This document shows positions 24,501-38,200 of a stretch of DNA of 64,000 nt, in pieces. The DNA is taken from contig JACSVZ010000007.1 of the NCBI GenBank assembly GCA_014706295.1, positions 35,686,633-35,750,632 of the forward strand. Direction: 5' to 3'. How positions within the stretch are numbered: the first letter of the stretch is position 1; each line of letters starts with the position of its first letter. The notes under the pieces were generated by a model. That model was not told the DNA's origin, searched no databases, and worked only from the letters and a program-made list of their open reading frames with translations. A program made the translations under genes and the position numbers. Source of the DNA: Lycocorax pyrrhopterus obiensis. Taxonomy: Eukaryota; Chordata; Aves; Passeriformes; Paradisaeidae.

Positions 24501-27500
24501 ATACTTAGACTGTTGCAATGTCTCTCTCTAGACTTCTCTGGAGCAAAGAAGCTCAGTACATACGGTTACTGAGCTTAGACATTTTGTCTCAACTAGGTCC
24601 TGACTGTCACTGCACACATTGCTTACCTTCCTAAAATCCTAAAATAATAGAACATTTTGAAGATAAGTAAGTCCCAAGTGAATGTACAGTGCCTTTAGGA
24701 ACCTCTTCATCCTCTCTTTTTGCCTTCACTTTTAAATGGCTGGACGCTATGCAGTGCTGTACATTCTGTACTGTTACTCATCATTGCCATGCCTTGACAC
24801 TGTGCTCAACAGGTATTATAACTCTATTGGATAATAAGTTTGCAGACTGCAAAACTCAGCCTCTGTCACATAAGTGAAGGAAGAAGATTTCAGAAATGAT
24901 GGCCCACAAAACCTCATTTCTATCAGCTTCTTCAGAGACTGTTCTGGAAACAGGGCATCCTTGTTAATTGTAGTTATAAGGAAAGGGCATCTTGAAGCCA
25001 TGCATGCTCTAAGGTACAGGAAAGGTGTATCCACACAACATGGTGCTGACTGAGTAGTGTTAGCAAACGATATCATAAGCCAATAATTTCTGTAGTGAAT
25101 GTGAAATAAATAAATTGTTTTCTAACAAATGCTTTTATTATTTCTTGATCCTAAGAAATAATGGCATAATATTTAGCTGTTATACTAGTGTTTTTCAAAT
25201 GACAGATGTTCAGAATAAAAGAGTTGAACACACAATGAAATAAAATTACGAACATCTATACATATATATTCCTTTCTTTGATCAGCTTTGAGTGGCAAAA
25301 CTTCTGTTCGTACCCAAAGCAGCTGACATGACTAGGTTAAATTCAATACTGGCATAAATCCACTGAGTTTGCAACAGGCTAGGGTTTTTTATTATTTAAT
25401 GGGAAAATAAACATTTACACTTGAATTTGTGAAAGGGAGTGATAAGAGGGTTGTACAGGTCAGTTTCTTGTTAATGAAACAGAGATCCTTTCAACTCTGA
25501 GCTACTCAGATGAATCTGAAGCAGGACAGAAGTAACCAAAGTCATTAACATCTGACAGCTGGGTGATGGCCTGTGTAAAATGAGTTGGTGCTCTCAGTCC
25601 AGTACATAAAACATCAGAATAATTGGTGTTAATTTGCACCCCTGTTGGCAGTCTTAATGCAGAGGCCAAAGATTGAATGGGCATGAAAATTAAACTATCC
25701 TGTCAGCCATAAAGGTTCTTTCAGGTCAGGATTGAAGTGCATTAACAGGATACTATAAAGGAATTTGCACTGTCAGTGCTGGGGCTATAACTGTTTGGTG
25801 AAAAAGCCAAAGACTTTGTGACTGAATTCCCCAGACATTACTAACACTGAGGGATTTTCTTCTGTGTTTTGTTTACTTATTTGGGAGAGAAAATGGATTT
25901 ACATTAGAAACACAATGGTGGCAGGTTGACCTCCACATCAAGTGCAAATTATTGTATCAGTGTCAGGATCTGTGGAGAGTCACTAATGTATTTTTACAAC
26001 TGAGAAACCGTAAATGGTTCTTTGTACATCTGTGCTGATGGAAAAAGAATTGACCACATGGCTAATTAGCCTTATGTATGTTATGGTCCAGAGTTAACTT
26101 CTAGTAAAACTTTTAATTTTGGATTATCAATCTGATAGTGACACAACTTGTAGTTTTTTTTAATTTAATGAAATCAGTATTTAACACCAGGCATGCCTGT
26201 TCCTTTCAGTCTTAGTTGCACATGAGAATAAAGTTTGCAGTTAAATTGGAAAGCCATGGAGATATTGAAAAGATGAATGCCTTCACCTTGCCAACTGGCA
26301 GAAAAGCTAGCTAGGGAGATTTGAAAAAAAATATGCAGTTATGTGGCTCTACTGTAAGGGAGATGAGATTCAGAGTGGGTAACACCTCAAATTGTTTTTG
26401 TGCAGTTTGTTCACCATTTCTCTGGTCTAGCAGCTATCCACAAGAAATAAAATAAATCCTCTGAAGATTTAATCATACATTTAGTTTTGCTTTGGTCTAA
26501 AAGGAAGGCAGTCTTGAGTGAGCTGCAGCGTTAAGTAATGCGGATGTGGCTTTCATGTGCAAATTTCTTTTGACTCAGTGAAACAACAGCTCCCAGAGTC
26601 TGGACTGATGTCCACACAGCCGGGCCTGCATGTGAATGCAAATAACTTCGTTATAGGCCAAATCTCCGTGCACCAATGAGCTGTACAGGACACTTGCAGT
26701 GATACCAGCTTTGTGTGCAGCTTTCTTGCTGTTTCTGTTTCCTGTCTCAAAATAAGTGGCATCTTATCCGTTGCTAAGCAGTAGAAAAGGGGTCCAGTGT
26801 GGCAGGGGAAGCAAAACTTCTCTTTCTGTTGGTGTATTCCTTCCACCCCGACAATTGATAACTTTTATATTACTCTTTTCTTCCATCATCTTGAATTTCA
26901 CAACAGCCACCTCAAAATTAGTCTGAATTCTGTTCAGCTTGCTGTATTGATGAACTTGTTGGGTGCACAAAGCAAACAATATATTCACTGACAGTGGTAA
27001 TAAAAAAGACCAGCTACTTTCAGCTAAGTATAGCACAATCTTTTATATGAAATTTTGAAGGAAAATGTAAAAAGCATGAACAATACTTTATGTATATTTT
27101 TATCCTGCTAGTGCAGAGACCAGTACTTCTGTACTCTCTTTACAGAGAGTTCCAGATAAGCACTCCAAGATTTTGTTTAGTTTGAGAGACAGGCTCACAA
27201 GTCTTTTTAATTATGCCACACAAGTAGAGCACTTTAACAGATTGGGTTAAGAGTACATCCTGCAGAGCTTCTTAGCAGTTCCTGTAGCTAAAGATCTTTT
27301 TTAGGTGAGGTGGGAAATGTGAATTTGTATCACACCACTGAGTAATTGAATTTGGATTGCTCAAAGCATATGTGTGGGCTGTCATCCCCAAAAGAGGGTT
27401 TTATCTCCTGCTAGGGAGATTTTAGGCACTGTGCACAATTGGTGGCTTATGGACAGCAGGTACATTGACAGTATATTATAAACTTGGTACAGAATCCTAG

Positions 27501-28392
27501 ATTAGAAAAACATAAGTCTACATCCCATTTGAATGACTGAAATCTTCAAATCCATGCTTGACTGCTTCCTCCTCTGGCCTACAAAACCTGCAGAATGTTC
27601 AAGGAGTAGTGCAGTGAGGCATAGACAGACAACTAATTGTTCTTTCCAAGCAGGAGGAGGCATTTTCCTATAGTGCAGATATTTAATTTTAGACAGAGCT
27701 AAGAAACAGTCCTTACATGAGAATTTGTAGCTGAGTCCTGAAGATTATTTGCTTTTTGGGTTACTGATCATTGAGAAACCCTCTCTCAGAGAGGTAGCTC
27801 TACCTTTGTATTAGAAACAGAACTTTAACCCTGTATTTTGCTATAGGTGTTGCCTGACTGCTCTTGCAAGTCTGCCCTTTTGAGAAAATAAGTGCATTGC
27901 TTTATCAACTCTAACTTTTATGTGTTTGAGTGCAAGAGGAAGAGACCAGATATGCTGTTTGGCTAAAATACTGTTCTTTAAGAGTCTAAAACTGAAAAGA
28001 AAATCCATCAATATTTCTCTTATGGGCATTCTCATGTTTCTGCTGAGTAAAGATTTGCACCTAAACAAGAAATTCAAATACAAAGCAAAAGGGAGATCCC
28101 TCAACATGTCTTAAAAAAATTGCATTTTTCATCCTACACAATTAGAGAAGTAACATCAAGAACTGCAATGCACAGATGGATGTAGGTGTTTGAGGGTCGT
28201 TAGTCACCAAGCATTTCCTCAAATGAATCACAATTACATGACCACCAATCCTACCATTTTGTGCTGATCCATCAAGACAATTTATTAGCCCTTAACATTT
28301 CTCAGTGTTTACTGGATGGGAGTACTTGCTGCTTGAAGGAAATTCAAAACTCCTCTTGTATATTCCATTCCATATGTAAATGGCATAGGAAG
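21506..28392. other. AT-rich non-genic sequence
   Basis: No gene, repeat family or RNA gene is recognised in nearly 7 kb. Open frames up to about 107 codons (23152-23475 on plus) lack any known motif and start in AT-rich context. A less AT-rich patch at about 26520-26860 has overlapping frames on both strands, with nothing to choose between them. A TATATATA stretch lies near 23512-23522. Confidence 0.5.
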
Positions 28393-28438
28393 CCTAGTAC
28401 CAAACACCAGTATCACCTAGTAACAAACACCAGCCCCT
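28393..28438. repeat. Two-copy 23-bp tandem duplication
   Basis: cctagtaccaaacaccag (28393-28410) is followed by a second copy starting at 28416 that matches at 17 of its 18 bases. The period is 23 bp. Confidence 0.85.
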
Positions 28439-30765
28439 GGAAATACCTCCAGGGAAAGCAGGCCCCTGTCTGTTTTCCCACATCGCATGACAAGCACACA
28501 GCTATTTTCTATTCCACTACTCTAATGTCCCTGTGCTTGAACATATGCTGTTGTCTGTCTTGGGCATATATCCAAACAGTGTGCCTGCAGGCTGTATTCT
28601 CCTATAATCCACTGCATGTTCTGAGAAATCATATGATCTCATTGGTTTTTCAGATACCACAGTTTTAAGCTGTCAGAATTGACCTCGTGTCATGTTTCTC
28701 TTTTGCTTTTTTCTGCTAAGGCTGTCCCAGATCTTCAGGTTCAAGTATGATTGAGCGCGCCAGTATGCTTCTGCCACAAAAGAAGCAGATTTTCTAGGAT
28801 CAGACATAGTATTATATAGACCCTACAAATTTCTAGGCTGTGTGAATTAAATTTCAAGATATATCAGTCCGTCCCCCCCAAGAATTGAATTCAAATTTTT
28901 GTATCTGAAGGCTCAAGACAGTTCTGCTATATGGGATAAAACTGTCCATCACTTCAGTTCTCTTCAGTTATGTTATACTCAGTGTAAAAATTTGTACTTT
29001 CAGTCACAGCTCAGAAAAAGAAGTAACACTTAAGCCACAGCAGTCATGAAGTAGAGCTCCCTCCTATGAGCGAGGGAGCTCCCTCCTTTTTTCACCTCTA
29101 TCCACAGCAAGCTACAGCATCACTCTGCACCAGCTGTCTTTCTTAACACAGTGACTGGGCCAAAACAAGTGTTTGCCCTCTTACCTCTGCTCCCTGCCTG
29201 ACTTTATCAGGAAGGAGAACATTCTAAGGTGAGTTCCACAAGTAAGGACCAGATATAAAATCCAGTCCTCTGTTATTACCAAAAGACATCCAATATTTCA
29301 CATGGTTTCAGTGATTTGTAACTTTACCAGATGTTTGCTGTTTGGCACAAAACCTTCTGTCTCAGGTTGACTTCCTGAGGGTTTTCTCCAACAACAGCAA
29401 TACAGCTGGCTGGAGACTCAGACAAAAAAAATTATCTATTTAAAAAAAAAAAAAGGAGGAGAGAGAGTGACAGAGACAGATTAAGTAGAAAATATCACAG
29501 CTCCATGGATCCTTTATACAGTTTTGCCATAATGGGCAAAAAATCCTTCAGAACCATGTTTAAGCCATTAACCATAACATTTCAGTCTCTCACAACAATT
29601 TATATTGGTTTTATTATTTTCTGTGTTATATTTTTGACATTTTAACTGCATTCAACAAAGTTCTCAGTAATTGTATATTTTGGAGGGGGGATCTGTGCAT
29701 ATATGTAATAAAAATTACTAGGAATCATATTTAGTGTATTTCTCTGGAACTTCTAAGTGCTGTCCATTTTTGTGTGGAAGAATATTTTACTTAATAGATT
29801 CCACCCTCATTGCAGGAAATTTTTAGCCCAGCAAAGGAATTTTAAGGCCCTTGGACCAAATTTAACAGTCTCTATATAAATTCATTTTACATAATTCTCA
29901 TTAAATTCTATTTCCAAAACTAAAAAAGGGCCACAGTAGTTTGTCTTCAATGTTATTCTAAGTTTCAGATACAATTTTTTAGCAGACATTAAAAATAGCT
30001 TAATAAAGTAAGATATCAGTACATGAAGAAATCTGAAGTGAATATTCATTTACAAGGAAAAAAATACCTTCAGAATATTTTCAGGAATATTTCTCCAGGA
30101 TATTGTGTGTCAAGCATCTGGAGGCCATTAGGGAATTTGAATGTGAAACAGGTTAGAATAGGCTTCTATGAAATTCCTATGTATTAAAAAAACCCAAACC
30201 AACAACGCACTCTCAAGAACAACGTGAAAAAGTACTCCAAACAATACATCTCTCATTGGCTTATAATTCAGCAGGAATTTGTTGTTTTCTTCAGAAAACA
30301 GCACAAGATTGGGTAAAGATCAATAATTAAAAATAGTCAGATTCTATAGACTGGCTTGCAGAGGAAACACTAAAATGTTTTCAAACCATATACCTATGCT
30401 ATCTCCTGTATGTGAGATAGTCATAATTGTGAAGGAATTACAGTTCCATTTATTGTAGTATTAAAGTTTTTTCTCTACATTTAATATACAGGGAGATAAA
30501 ACTTGACAGACCTGAAGAGTAATTGATTTGATGGGCTTTTCATTCCTTTGTACTCAGAATCACAATAGATACCACAGTATGTGGTCCATAAAGCTCTCTG
30601 CCTTCTGTTCAACAGCTCCTGGAGCCTTAGGGTTGTGTTTCACGATAGGGTAAATTTGTCCATGTTCTTTATATGTTCCATGAATAGTCAGAAGAGTTCA
30701 GTCTGTAGAGCAGCCATGATTAAAACTTCCTTGAGCAAAAAGCAGCATTCAGGTGCTGCCTGTAG
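28439..30765. other. AT-rich non-genic sequence
   Basis: Nothing gene-like is seen. A perfect 10-bp hairpin at 29054-29081 and an A-rich/purine patch at about 29442-29485 are the only structures noted. Confidence 0.5.
29054..29081. repeat. Perfect 10-bp inverted repeat
   Basis: gagctccctc (29054-29063) and gagggagctc (29072-29081) form a perfect, GC-rich stem with an 8-nt loop. Because of the palindromic gagctc core, gagctccctcct also recurs as a direct repeat. A T run follows at 29087-29092, but this is not a bacterial terminator in a vertebrate genome. Confidence 0.85.
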
Positions 30766-30957
30766 AAAGAGTGGACAGGAATCTCGTGAAGTTCAAAAAG
30801 GAGAAGTGAAAAGTCCTGTACCTGGGAAGGAAATAAACAAAACTGTTAGGACACAGGCCTGGACACCTGGGTCTAGGTGGCCTTGCTTGAGCAGTGGACT
30901 TGGACCAGATGATCTTCAGAAGTCCATTTCAAATTCGACTACTCTGTGATTCTGAGA
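30766..30957 (+). mobile_element. CR1 LINE fragment with internal deletion
   Basis: Two CR1 blocks lie next to each other on the plus strand. The first, about 30766-30830 (tctcgtgaagttcaaaaagg through gtcctgtacctgggaagg), corresponds to an ORF2 region that in full copies lies several hundred bases from the end. The second, about 30847-30957, is the 3' end: ggacacctgggtctaggtgg, then ttgcttgagcagt, accagatgatcttcagaag, and a terminal ctctgtgattctga. The sequence between is missing, so this is either one copy with an internal deletion or two copies side by side. A plus-strand frame running through 30581-30949 is not a host gene. Confidence 0.85.
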
Positions 30958-32630
30958 TAAGTCTAGGCCTAGACTTTTTCCTGAGAATGTCTATAGAAAT
31001 CAAGTTTTAATATAGGTCCATGTTAAAAATACAATATAGATTCTCCCAATGAGAAATGCAGTGCCCAGGATCTTGTAGGACTTGCTTCTACAGCAGTAAT
31101 TCAACTAACTTTTTAGGGAGGGGAAATTTTTGTACCCAGATGAGAAAGTTGGTCTTGATGAAAGCTTATCTCCAGCCACATTTATCAAATAGAAAGAAAC
31201 GTTGAATAAATCTAAGAAGAAAGGCAAATCAATGCTTAAAAAGGACATTAAAATAATGGGAACACTTTTCCTTTTTAGTAAATAATAAGGTAAGATAAAA
31301 ATAAAAAAATACTGAGAAAACTTGGAAATACCATGTAATATTTTTAATCCAAATATTTTCCTTAGTGTATTAAGAATTCAGAGTGCAAAAGAACAATAAA
31401 ACTATTGTCAACCTGCAGGAAATTCAGGGCATCCTGAACAAAGATGGCAATGATTTTTCCTGTTACTGTTAAACAAGGACAAGTCACAATTTGTTTCAGA
31501 TATCTCTCTGACAAGTTAGGAACTGTGTTACAGCACCTATTTAAGGACACTGCATTCAGTAAAAATGAGCTAAAAGTTTTTATTAAACTTACAGGTCATC
31601 ACATTTTCTTAGGGATGTTAGTTGCATAACACCCTCTCCAGCAGTTAATGTATCTTTATTACCTGAAACAGAGATTTGCCTTTGGCACAGAGCTTGTGTC
31701 TATGTTTAATGTTGCATGACTTAATAGTCCTTCTTGTTTTTAAAAGGAGCCTATTTTTTTTTCCATTTCTTTTCCTTTCAGGAACCAACATCTTACCATC
31801 AATTGTCAAAATTTCTGAAATGACTACCCTGTATGGCAGCACATACTACTCATTTTAATCTTGGCAAATTGTTTTCTAGTTTGATTGTAAGCTCTTTGGA
31901 AAAGGAGCGTGTATTTGCTGAGCCCCTACCTCTACCACAAGAATGCTCTTCCAAACTTTAGTCTTTACTCAGAGTTCCAGCAATGCAGTGGTAGAAATTG
32001 CTCTGTTTTACCTCTGTAAAACAACTTTTACATCCTTCTTCTGTTTCACTATTAAGCCCTGTAAGCACTCTTCTGTTTTCTTTTAAAGTTTTAGATATAA
32101 TGCTTTGGCATATTTTTGATATTAAGTGAACAGGAAGAGTTATTAAGCAGGTAGCAAGGCTTTCCTCATGGGATGGTTATACTCGAGCAACATAAAATTA
32201 AAACACCTAATTTTTAAAAAAAAATTTAAATAAAACAAATCTTGTCCATTTTTCTCCAGCTGTTCTGCATAATATTTAAGTTTCTGGCAGGAAATGAAAG
32301 CTCAAAACATTTTTTGATGAAAACTATTAATTTTCAGCCAAACTATGAACATTAGGAAATGCAATTATGTGACCTCCAGGGAACCCTAGGTTAGAATCAC
32401 ATGCTTTAGCCTTTTTTTACAGGCTGGATTTCATGGCAAGATACAAAGACCTCCCAAGATGTATCTTGAAGCTACACACAGTACACACGATGCACTGTTT
32501 CTTTTCTAGCCAGCCACCTGCAGCCACAGAATGGTGTGGTCACACAAGTTACTGAGGTCATTTCAGATGAGACATTAGACTGTTAACATAGCACTAGATA
32601 TTTTATTAGTGACTGCTCAGTTCTATCCCT

Positions 32631-32721
32631 AAAAAAAAAAAAACAAACAAACCAAACAACCAACCAAACAAGCAAAAAGAACGCAAAAAATACAAAGAAT
32701 AAAAGACAAGAAGAAAAAAAT
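32631..32721 (+). repeat. A-rich simple repeat (AAAC/CCAA-type)
   Basis: A run of 13 A bases is followed by aaac and ccaa units, then by aagaa and aaaag units, almost free of T. It resembles the A-rich tail of a retroposon but has no recognisable body upstream, so it is called a low-complexity repeat. Confidence 0.85.
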
Positions 32722-34649
32722 TACTCTAAGTCAAGAGAGTATTTACAGTGTAGAAATTTCCTTTTAGAAGGAAGAATTTACCACTAGAAAACATGTAAAA
32801 TGTTCCACATTCTTTTCCGTGTAAGATAAAGGGTCACATTCCCAGGCTACTTTTTTTGCATGAATTCATAATAATAAAAGAAAAAAAAAATAGAGTTTTC
32901 CTTTTACATGCGTCCCTTTGACCACTGGAGTAGTTGGGTATAGAGCTACCAGCATTTGGTAATTGGAGGACCAAAATTCCTGGGAGGATTCCCTGAATAT
33001 TTTAAATGAATTTTAGGCCTAATTTTGTTACCTTTCTATTAATAGTGATTAATTCTCTGAAACAGTTGAAAATATAACTACTTACCAAAGATTTATGCAA
33101 CCAGATTGGAGAGATATTTTCTGTCTTTCAGACAGTAAATGGCCTATCTTACACAACCAAAATTGAATGCAGAAAATTTTTAAATCAAAGTAAACAAATA
33201 TGTTTTTCTTGCAGAAGGAACAACGGCAGCTTTCTTGATTCTTTTCATTATTACTATGTATGCAGCCGCTTCCAACCCACCTTATCAGCATGTCAGAGGT
33301 CATTGGCACATGCAACTCTTATGGCTGCAGAGACAAAGAGCCTTCCTGACAGACTATTGACAGGCCAAAAACATCTGGGTAAGTATCCATTAGATAGAGT
33401 TTTTCAGAAAACTATTTTTTAGGGGGGAAAAATCCCACATATTCTTCTGCCTCATGTTCTGTTTGCTGTTGCAGAAACAGGGAAAACCTGAACTTCTATA
33501 TATGAGTGCATATTTTGCAACTCTGCTTTCAAGTCTATACTATGGGTACGTGTTTGTTGGAATACATTTATATAAAGTAAATGCGTACAAATACATATAT
33601 TTGTATAAACACATTTAAATGCATATATTTGTTGTATAGGTATAAAACTCTTATAACAAGGACTTGCCTCAGATCTACAAATATGCTTCTGACATTCATA
33701 AATTGATTTTGCAGTATGCTTAGTATGGAATATGCCTTCAATCACTCACATTTAAATTCTCTATTAGATTTCAAGTCTGTCTTCTCTTCTTGTGTATATC
33801 CACCTCACACTCCAGCTGAGTGTTTTAACAATTATTCATAATTAATTAAGAATTACGGTGTTGTATTTTAAGGGAAACAGATACATTCATATATATATTG
33901 TTTAATTTTCAAATAACTTAAGTGTGTTTGTGCTACTGAAGCCCTTCTCAGCATTCATTTGCTATCTGGTGGTCTTGAAACTCTGCTAGATTTCCATGTT
34001 TAAAGAGGCCATATCATAATTTTGTATGCATTGTAAAATAAATGTCAGAAACATTGTCATGTGCTGAAGTCTTCCTGAAAAAATATATCAGTGAGAAGAA
34101 AACCAGAGTAGGAACAGTAATCAATTAAAAACTTGTGGTTTTGTATGCAGTGGGGAGCGTTATTCAATGTGACATTATTAAATTTTTATACATCAAATTA
34201 TAGTTGCTGATTTTAGATCTAACTGTTATATTTCTATGAATATAAAACGGTCTGTTGCAAGAAGGTTTTATTTGGAATAGTAACAATATAAAAACAATGT
34301 TTTTTCTTATTTCTAGTTTTGATGTTTGTAAATTGTTTACAGAGAGCTAATAAATTCATCCAGTTTTTTCTAGAACCTAAATAGAGGCTGAGTTTTAACA
34401 GAAGTGCTCTCTCCATGTCTGCATGCCCAATATCTTGTGGTCTTTAAATTGTTACAGAATGTTATCTACATCCTGGCCTTTCAAAGCATTGCACAAATTG
34501 GTACTGCTAGCCAGAATCACTAACCACTGGTCTTAATTCTTTCAACCATCACATAAACTGAATCCTTTTGTAGCATCCTCCTTCCCATGAAATTCTTAAG
34601 CATTTTTGCAATGCAGAGAAGCAATTATCTTGGAACTAGTTTGAATATA

Positions 34650-35240
34650 TGCAAAGGAAAAATGTGTTTATTGCTGTTTATTACACATTTATTTCAGAAG
34701 AAGGCAGCATGGGCAAATTTGCATAAGCTTTGCATGTGGCCCAGTAAGTTTTATTTAAAGTAGCTCTGATGTGAGCTTAAAAATGTTTTTCAATAATGTA
34801 AAATTTTAAAAGGCAGCTATTATTTTTTAGAAGCCAAATGGCTATATCTATTTTGCATTTATTTATCAGATCACATATTTTTACTGAAAGAAAAACTTTA
34901 GATGCAAATAATCAATTCTAATCAGTTTAATCACAGCTTATGATTTGAAAACTTGCTGCAATAGTCAATGCACTCAGATAAAAGAATACACAAATGAGAG
35001 GCGGACTGAAATTTGTAGTACATGGGTCAATTTAGCACTTGCATAAATCTTCATGACTAAATTCTCCTTGACATCTTTATGGTGTGATATTGACACAATC
35101 AGATTGAGTTTATTGTTTTTACTACTATGTTTGACTAAGTTCAATGAAAGATTTGTTATATTATGCTTTCTGATCAGGAGTCAATATGTGAGGTATCTTG
35201 CTGCACTTTAGATATTCATTGGTAACTACTGCAAGTTTTC
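34650..35240. promoter_or_regulatory. Possible conserved non-coding element
   Basis: The stretch is AT-rich but complex, free of simple repeats, and holds several POU- and homeodomain-like words: tttgcataagctttgcat near 34718-34735, gatgcaaataatc near 34901-34913, and taatca repeats near 34907-34932. This texture is common in vertebrate enhancers within gene deserts. It is an inference from word content only; no cross-species alignment was possible. Confidence 0.2.
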
Positions 35241-38200
35241 ACTACCTTTCATGCAGCAAGATTCAGAAACTTAAAAATTGAAAGTCTATATATTCTACTG
35301 CAAAAGTTATACATAACAGCATTTTCTCTGAGACTAATAGCAGTAGATGAGCTTATATTTATGTGTAATGCTTCACAAAGTACTCTAAAGGTGTTTGAGA
35401 AACATTTTCAGAACTCTATCTATTAAATCAGTATTTCAAAGTCACTAAACACTATTTCACATCAGTGAAATACCACGTCTGGAATGGTGTGGAGTAGTGA
35501 TTTAACAGAACACAGCAACCTTTTATAACAGCTGTTTCTGCATTTGCAGTTATTTTCTAGGAACAGATGAAATATTATGCTACAGAATTAAGTGCTCTTT
35601 TGCAATAATGCTGAGTTCAACATCAACCAGAGCAGGAAATATTTAAGCTCTTGCATCTAAGTATCCCAAGGTTCTAACATTTCAAGCACCAGGCATAATG
35701 ATTTGTTTTTTACCTTTCTTATTATAGCTAAATTGGGGAATGAGTATTAATTAAAAACAACAAAAAAAGTAAGAGAAAAAAAATAGGGATCAGCTTAGCA
35801 GAAGCCAGGTTTCAATTATTAAAGTCCAGTGTGTATTGAGTGTTCTATTTGCACTGAATTGAAAAGATTCTAATGTGCTGTAGTAATATTATTTTTATAT
35901 GTATTATTTTAAATTTACAAGGGAGGTATGACTTTTATAAATGATCTTGATCTTGCTTTGGGTCCTGCTAAGTAATGAAAATACCTTTATACATAATGGA
36001 CCATTTTTAGAATTATTGTTGCATTTTAACAGTGAATTCTGGCTTCATGTGATAAATGGGTTCAAGTAGATAAGATATGGAAGGACTTCCTGAATTACTA
36101 TTTGAGACCAGCATAAAAACTGTCAGAGATCTTCATATGCAAGTTTCCATAAATATTCAATGATAATGGATTTTTAGCGTCACTTTTTACTACTCTTTCT
36201 GATGAAGTTTTTTTTATTTTGTGTTTGTGAAAGAAAATTGCTGATACATTCCTTGCTCTTAATTTCACTTGAGAGAATAGCCTTTTTCAGAGGGGGTGTC
36301 ACAATTCTTTCTGTAAGAAAAGAAAGCTCTTTCCAGTGTTTCTAAGAAATAGAAACGACCATCCAATTTCAAGGCAGCCAAACTGGTAAAATGCAAGTAT
36401 CTCCCCCATGGTCTTTCATGTGTGACCTGATTCTCTTATTGCTTCTCTTTTTCATCTGTGAATGGCACTGCCTGTTTAGGCAATGCTGCAGTGCTACCTG
36501 TTTGCTGCTGCTTTATTTGTGGGTAGCTTGAAAGTGCTAAGATACCCCAGCCAAGAGGAGAACATTGGAAGTGCTGTAAAAATGTTAAATAAAAGTAATT
36601 TTCTTTGCCATTGTGCACTTTGAACATAGAAGAGGGGGTGTCAGTGAACAGCAAAAGCTGTCATTCCATTGCTTTAGCAAGCAAACCAGAACACTTATAA
36701 GTAAGGGAGTGAATCTTTAAGTGTGACACTACAATCTTTTCCTGCTTTCAGTAACAAAGCCCATAGGGACCCCTCCATCTTCATCTCACCAGCATTCCAA
36801 TGTTTACTAACCATTCAAAGTTTTACTAACATTTCGAAAGCCAAGAAATTCCATTCATTTATTAAAATCATACAGTCCTAATTATGAACATGTTTTAAGA
36901 TTTAAAATGCACAGTCAGTATTCTTAAAGATACTGGAAATACTAAATATGTCTTTAAACACTCCATTAAAAAAAAAAAGAAGAAACACAACTCTTTTTTC
37001 CACCAGGGTGGAGGTGTTTCCTTTTTCCTCCTTCAGCACTGATGATAGTTAAGTAATGTATGCAAGTTCATGTGAGAATTAGGAGAAAGGCGGAGGAAGA
37101 AGAAGAGTCCATGTGGAACAATTGCAGACTTCAAAACTGACAAAACCCAAATAATAGCAAAATATTAGTAACGCTGAAAATAATATTGTGTTAGTTTGTT
37201 CTTCCTATCTAGGTTATCATCTAATATATGTTAAATCACTCTCTGTTTACCCAAGGAGAAACATTATCTCATTTGCAATTGTCTCCAAGTGGGGGAAGGC
37301 TGAGGGGAAAAGCTGTTTGCCAAATGCAGCCATTTGAATATCCGTGTGTGGCAACGTACCACGTTCTCTTGCTTTTACACTGTTCCTACATACGTACCTA
37401 TATACCACAACAGAGGAAAATTTCTTAAGAAATTGATTTCTAAGCTATGGTGTTTTTTTTCCTACATGAGTCTGGCTTTCAGAGTTTAGAAGCTGTTATG
37501 CCTGAAGTTTGAAAGGAAAAATAGATTGTTTCTGCAGGCTGTCACAGTTTCCTATTTACGGTGGCATATCACTTTACTACTCCTGCTGACGGCCCACCTG
37601 TCTCCGTTGCTCTGAATCGGCACTTCAGGACTCAGCACCTACTGTTAGCCACTAAGAAATACTCCCTAAGGCAGGAAGGAGGCAGCAAGCCAAAAACAAC
37701 ATTCACAGCCAGTTAATGAATGCAGAAATTAAAGCAAACAAATAAACAAAAAATACCCTGGAAACCCAGAAAAGCAATTAAATTGTATGATAAAGAGTAC
37801 AGGGTAGAGTTACAGTATAGATTGATGGAAAGAACAGAAACAAAACAATTTTGTATGGCACTGGATTAGTTGTCTGTCCTATTATGATTTGACTGGTTTA
37901 TTGTCATATTCTCATCTCTCACTAACCTAACTGATGCCCTTAGTCTTCATGGAAATTATATTGATTGAAAAACAATCCTTCAACTCTGAGTTTGTTTATG
38001 AACATCAGATGGAACATTAGAAAGACAATTCCTTTTTTGTATGAAATTTTTACCCAGAAGTAGAAGGTGCTTTTGAGGTTCATGAGTTCCAATGTTGTCC
38101 CTTTCTCCTATAAAGTGATACCCTGAGATAAAAGAGAAAGAAAAAAAAATTAAAAATCATTATCTACTAGACGGATTTTAAAGCACAGTCTGGTTTAGCA

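Noticed and set aside
26553..27036. Minus-strand frames with several Cys residues
   Set aside because: Overlapped by frames on the other strand; no motif or exon context.
28261..28668. 135-codon plus-strand frame
   Set aside because: It has a non-ATG start, no recognisable domain, no splice or poly(A) context, and contains a small tandem duplication. Likely chance.
29072..29092. Hairpin plus T run resembling a rho-independent terminator
   Set aside because: The window is vertebrate nuclear DNA, where such terminators do not apply.
36050..36085. gggttcaagtagat, resembling a tRNA B box
   Set aside because: No matching A box or cloverleaf around it, and the B-box 3' half does not fit.
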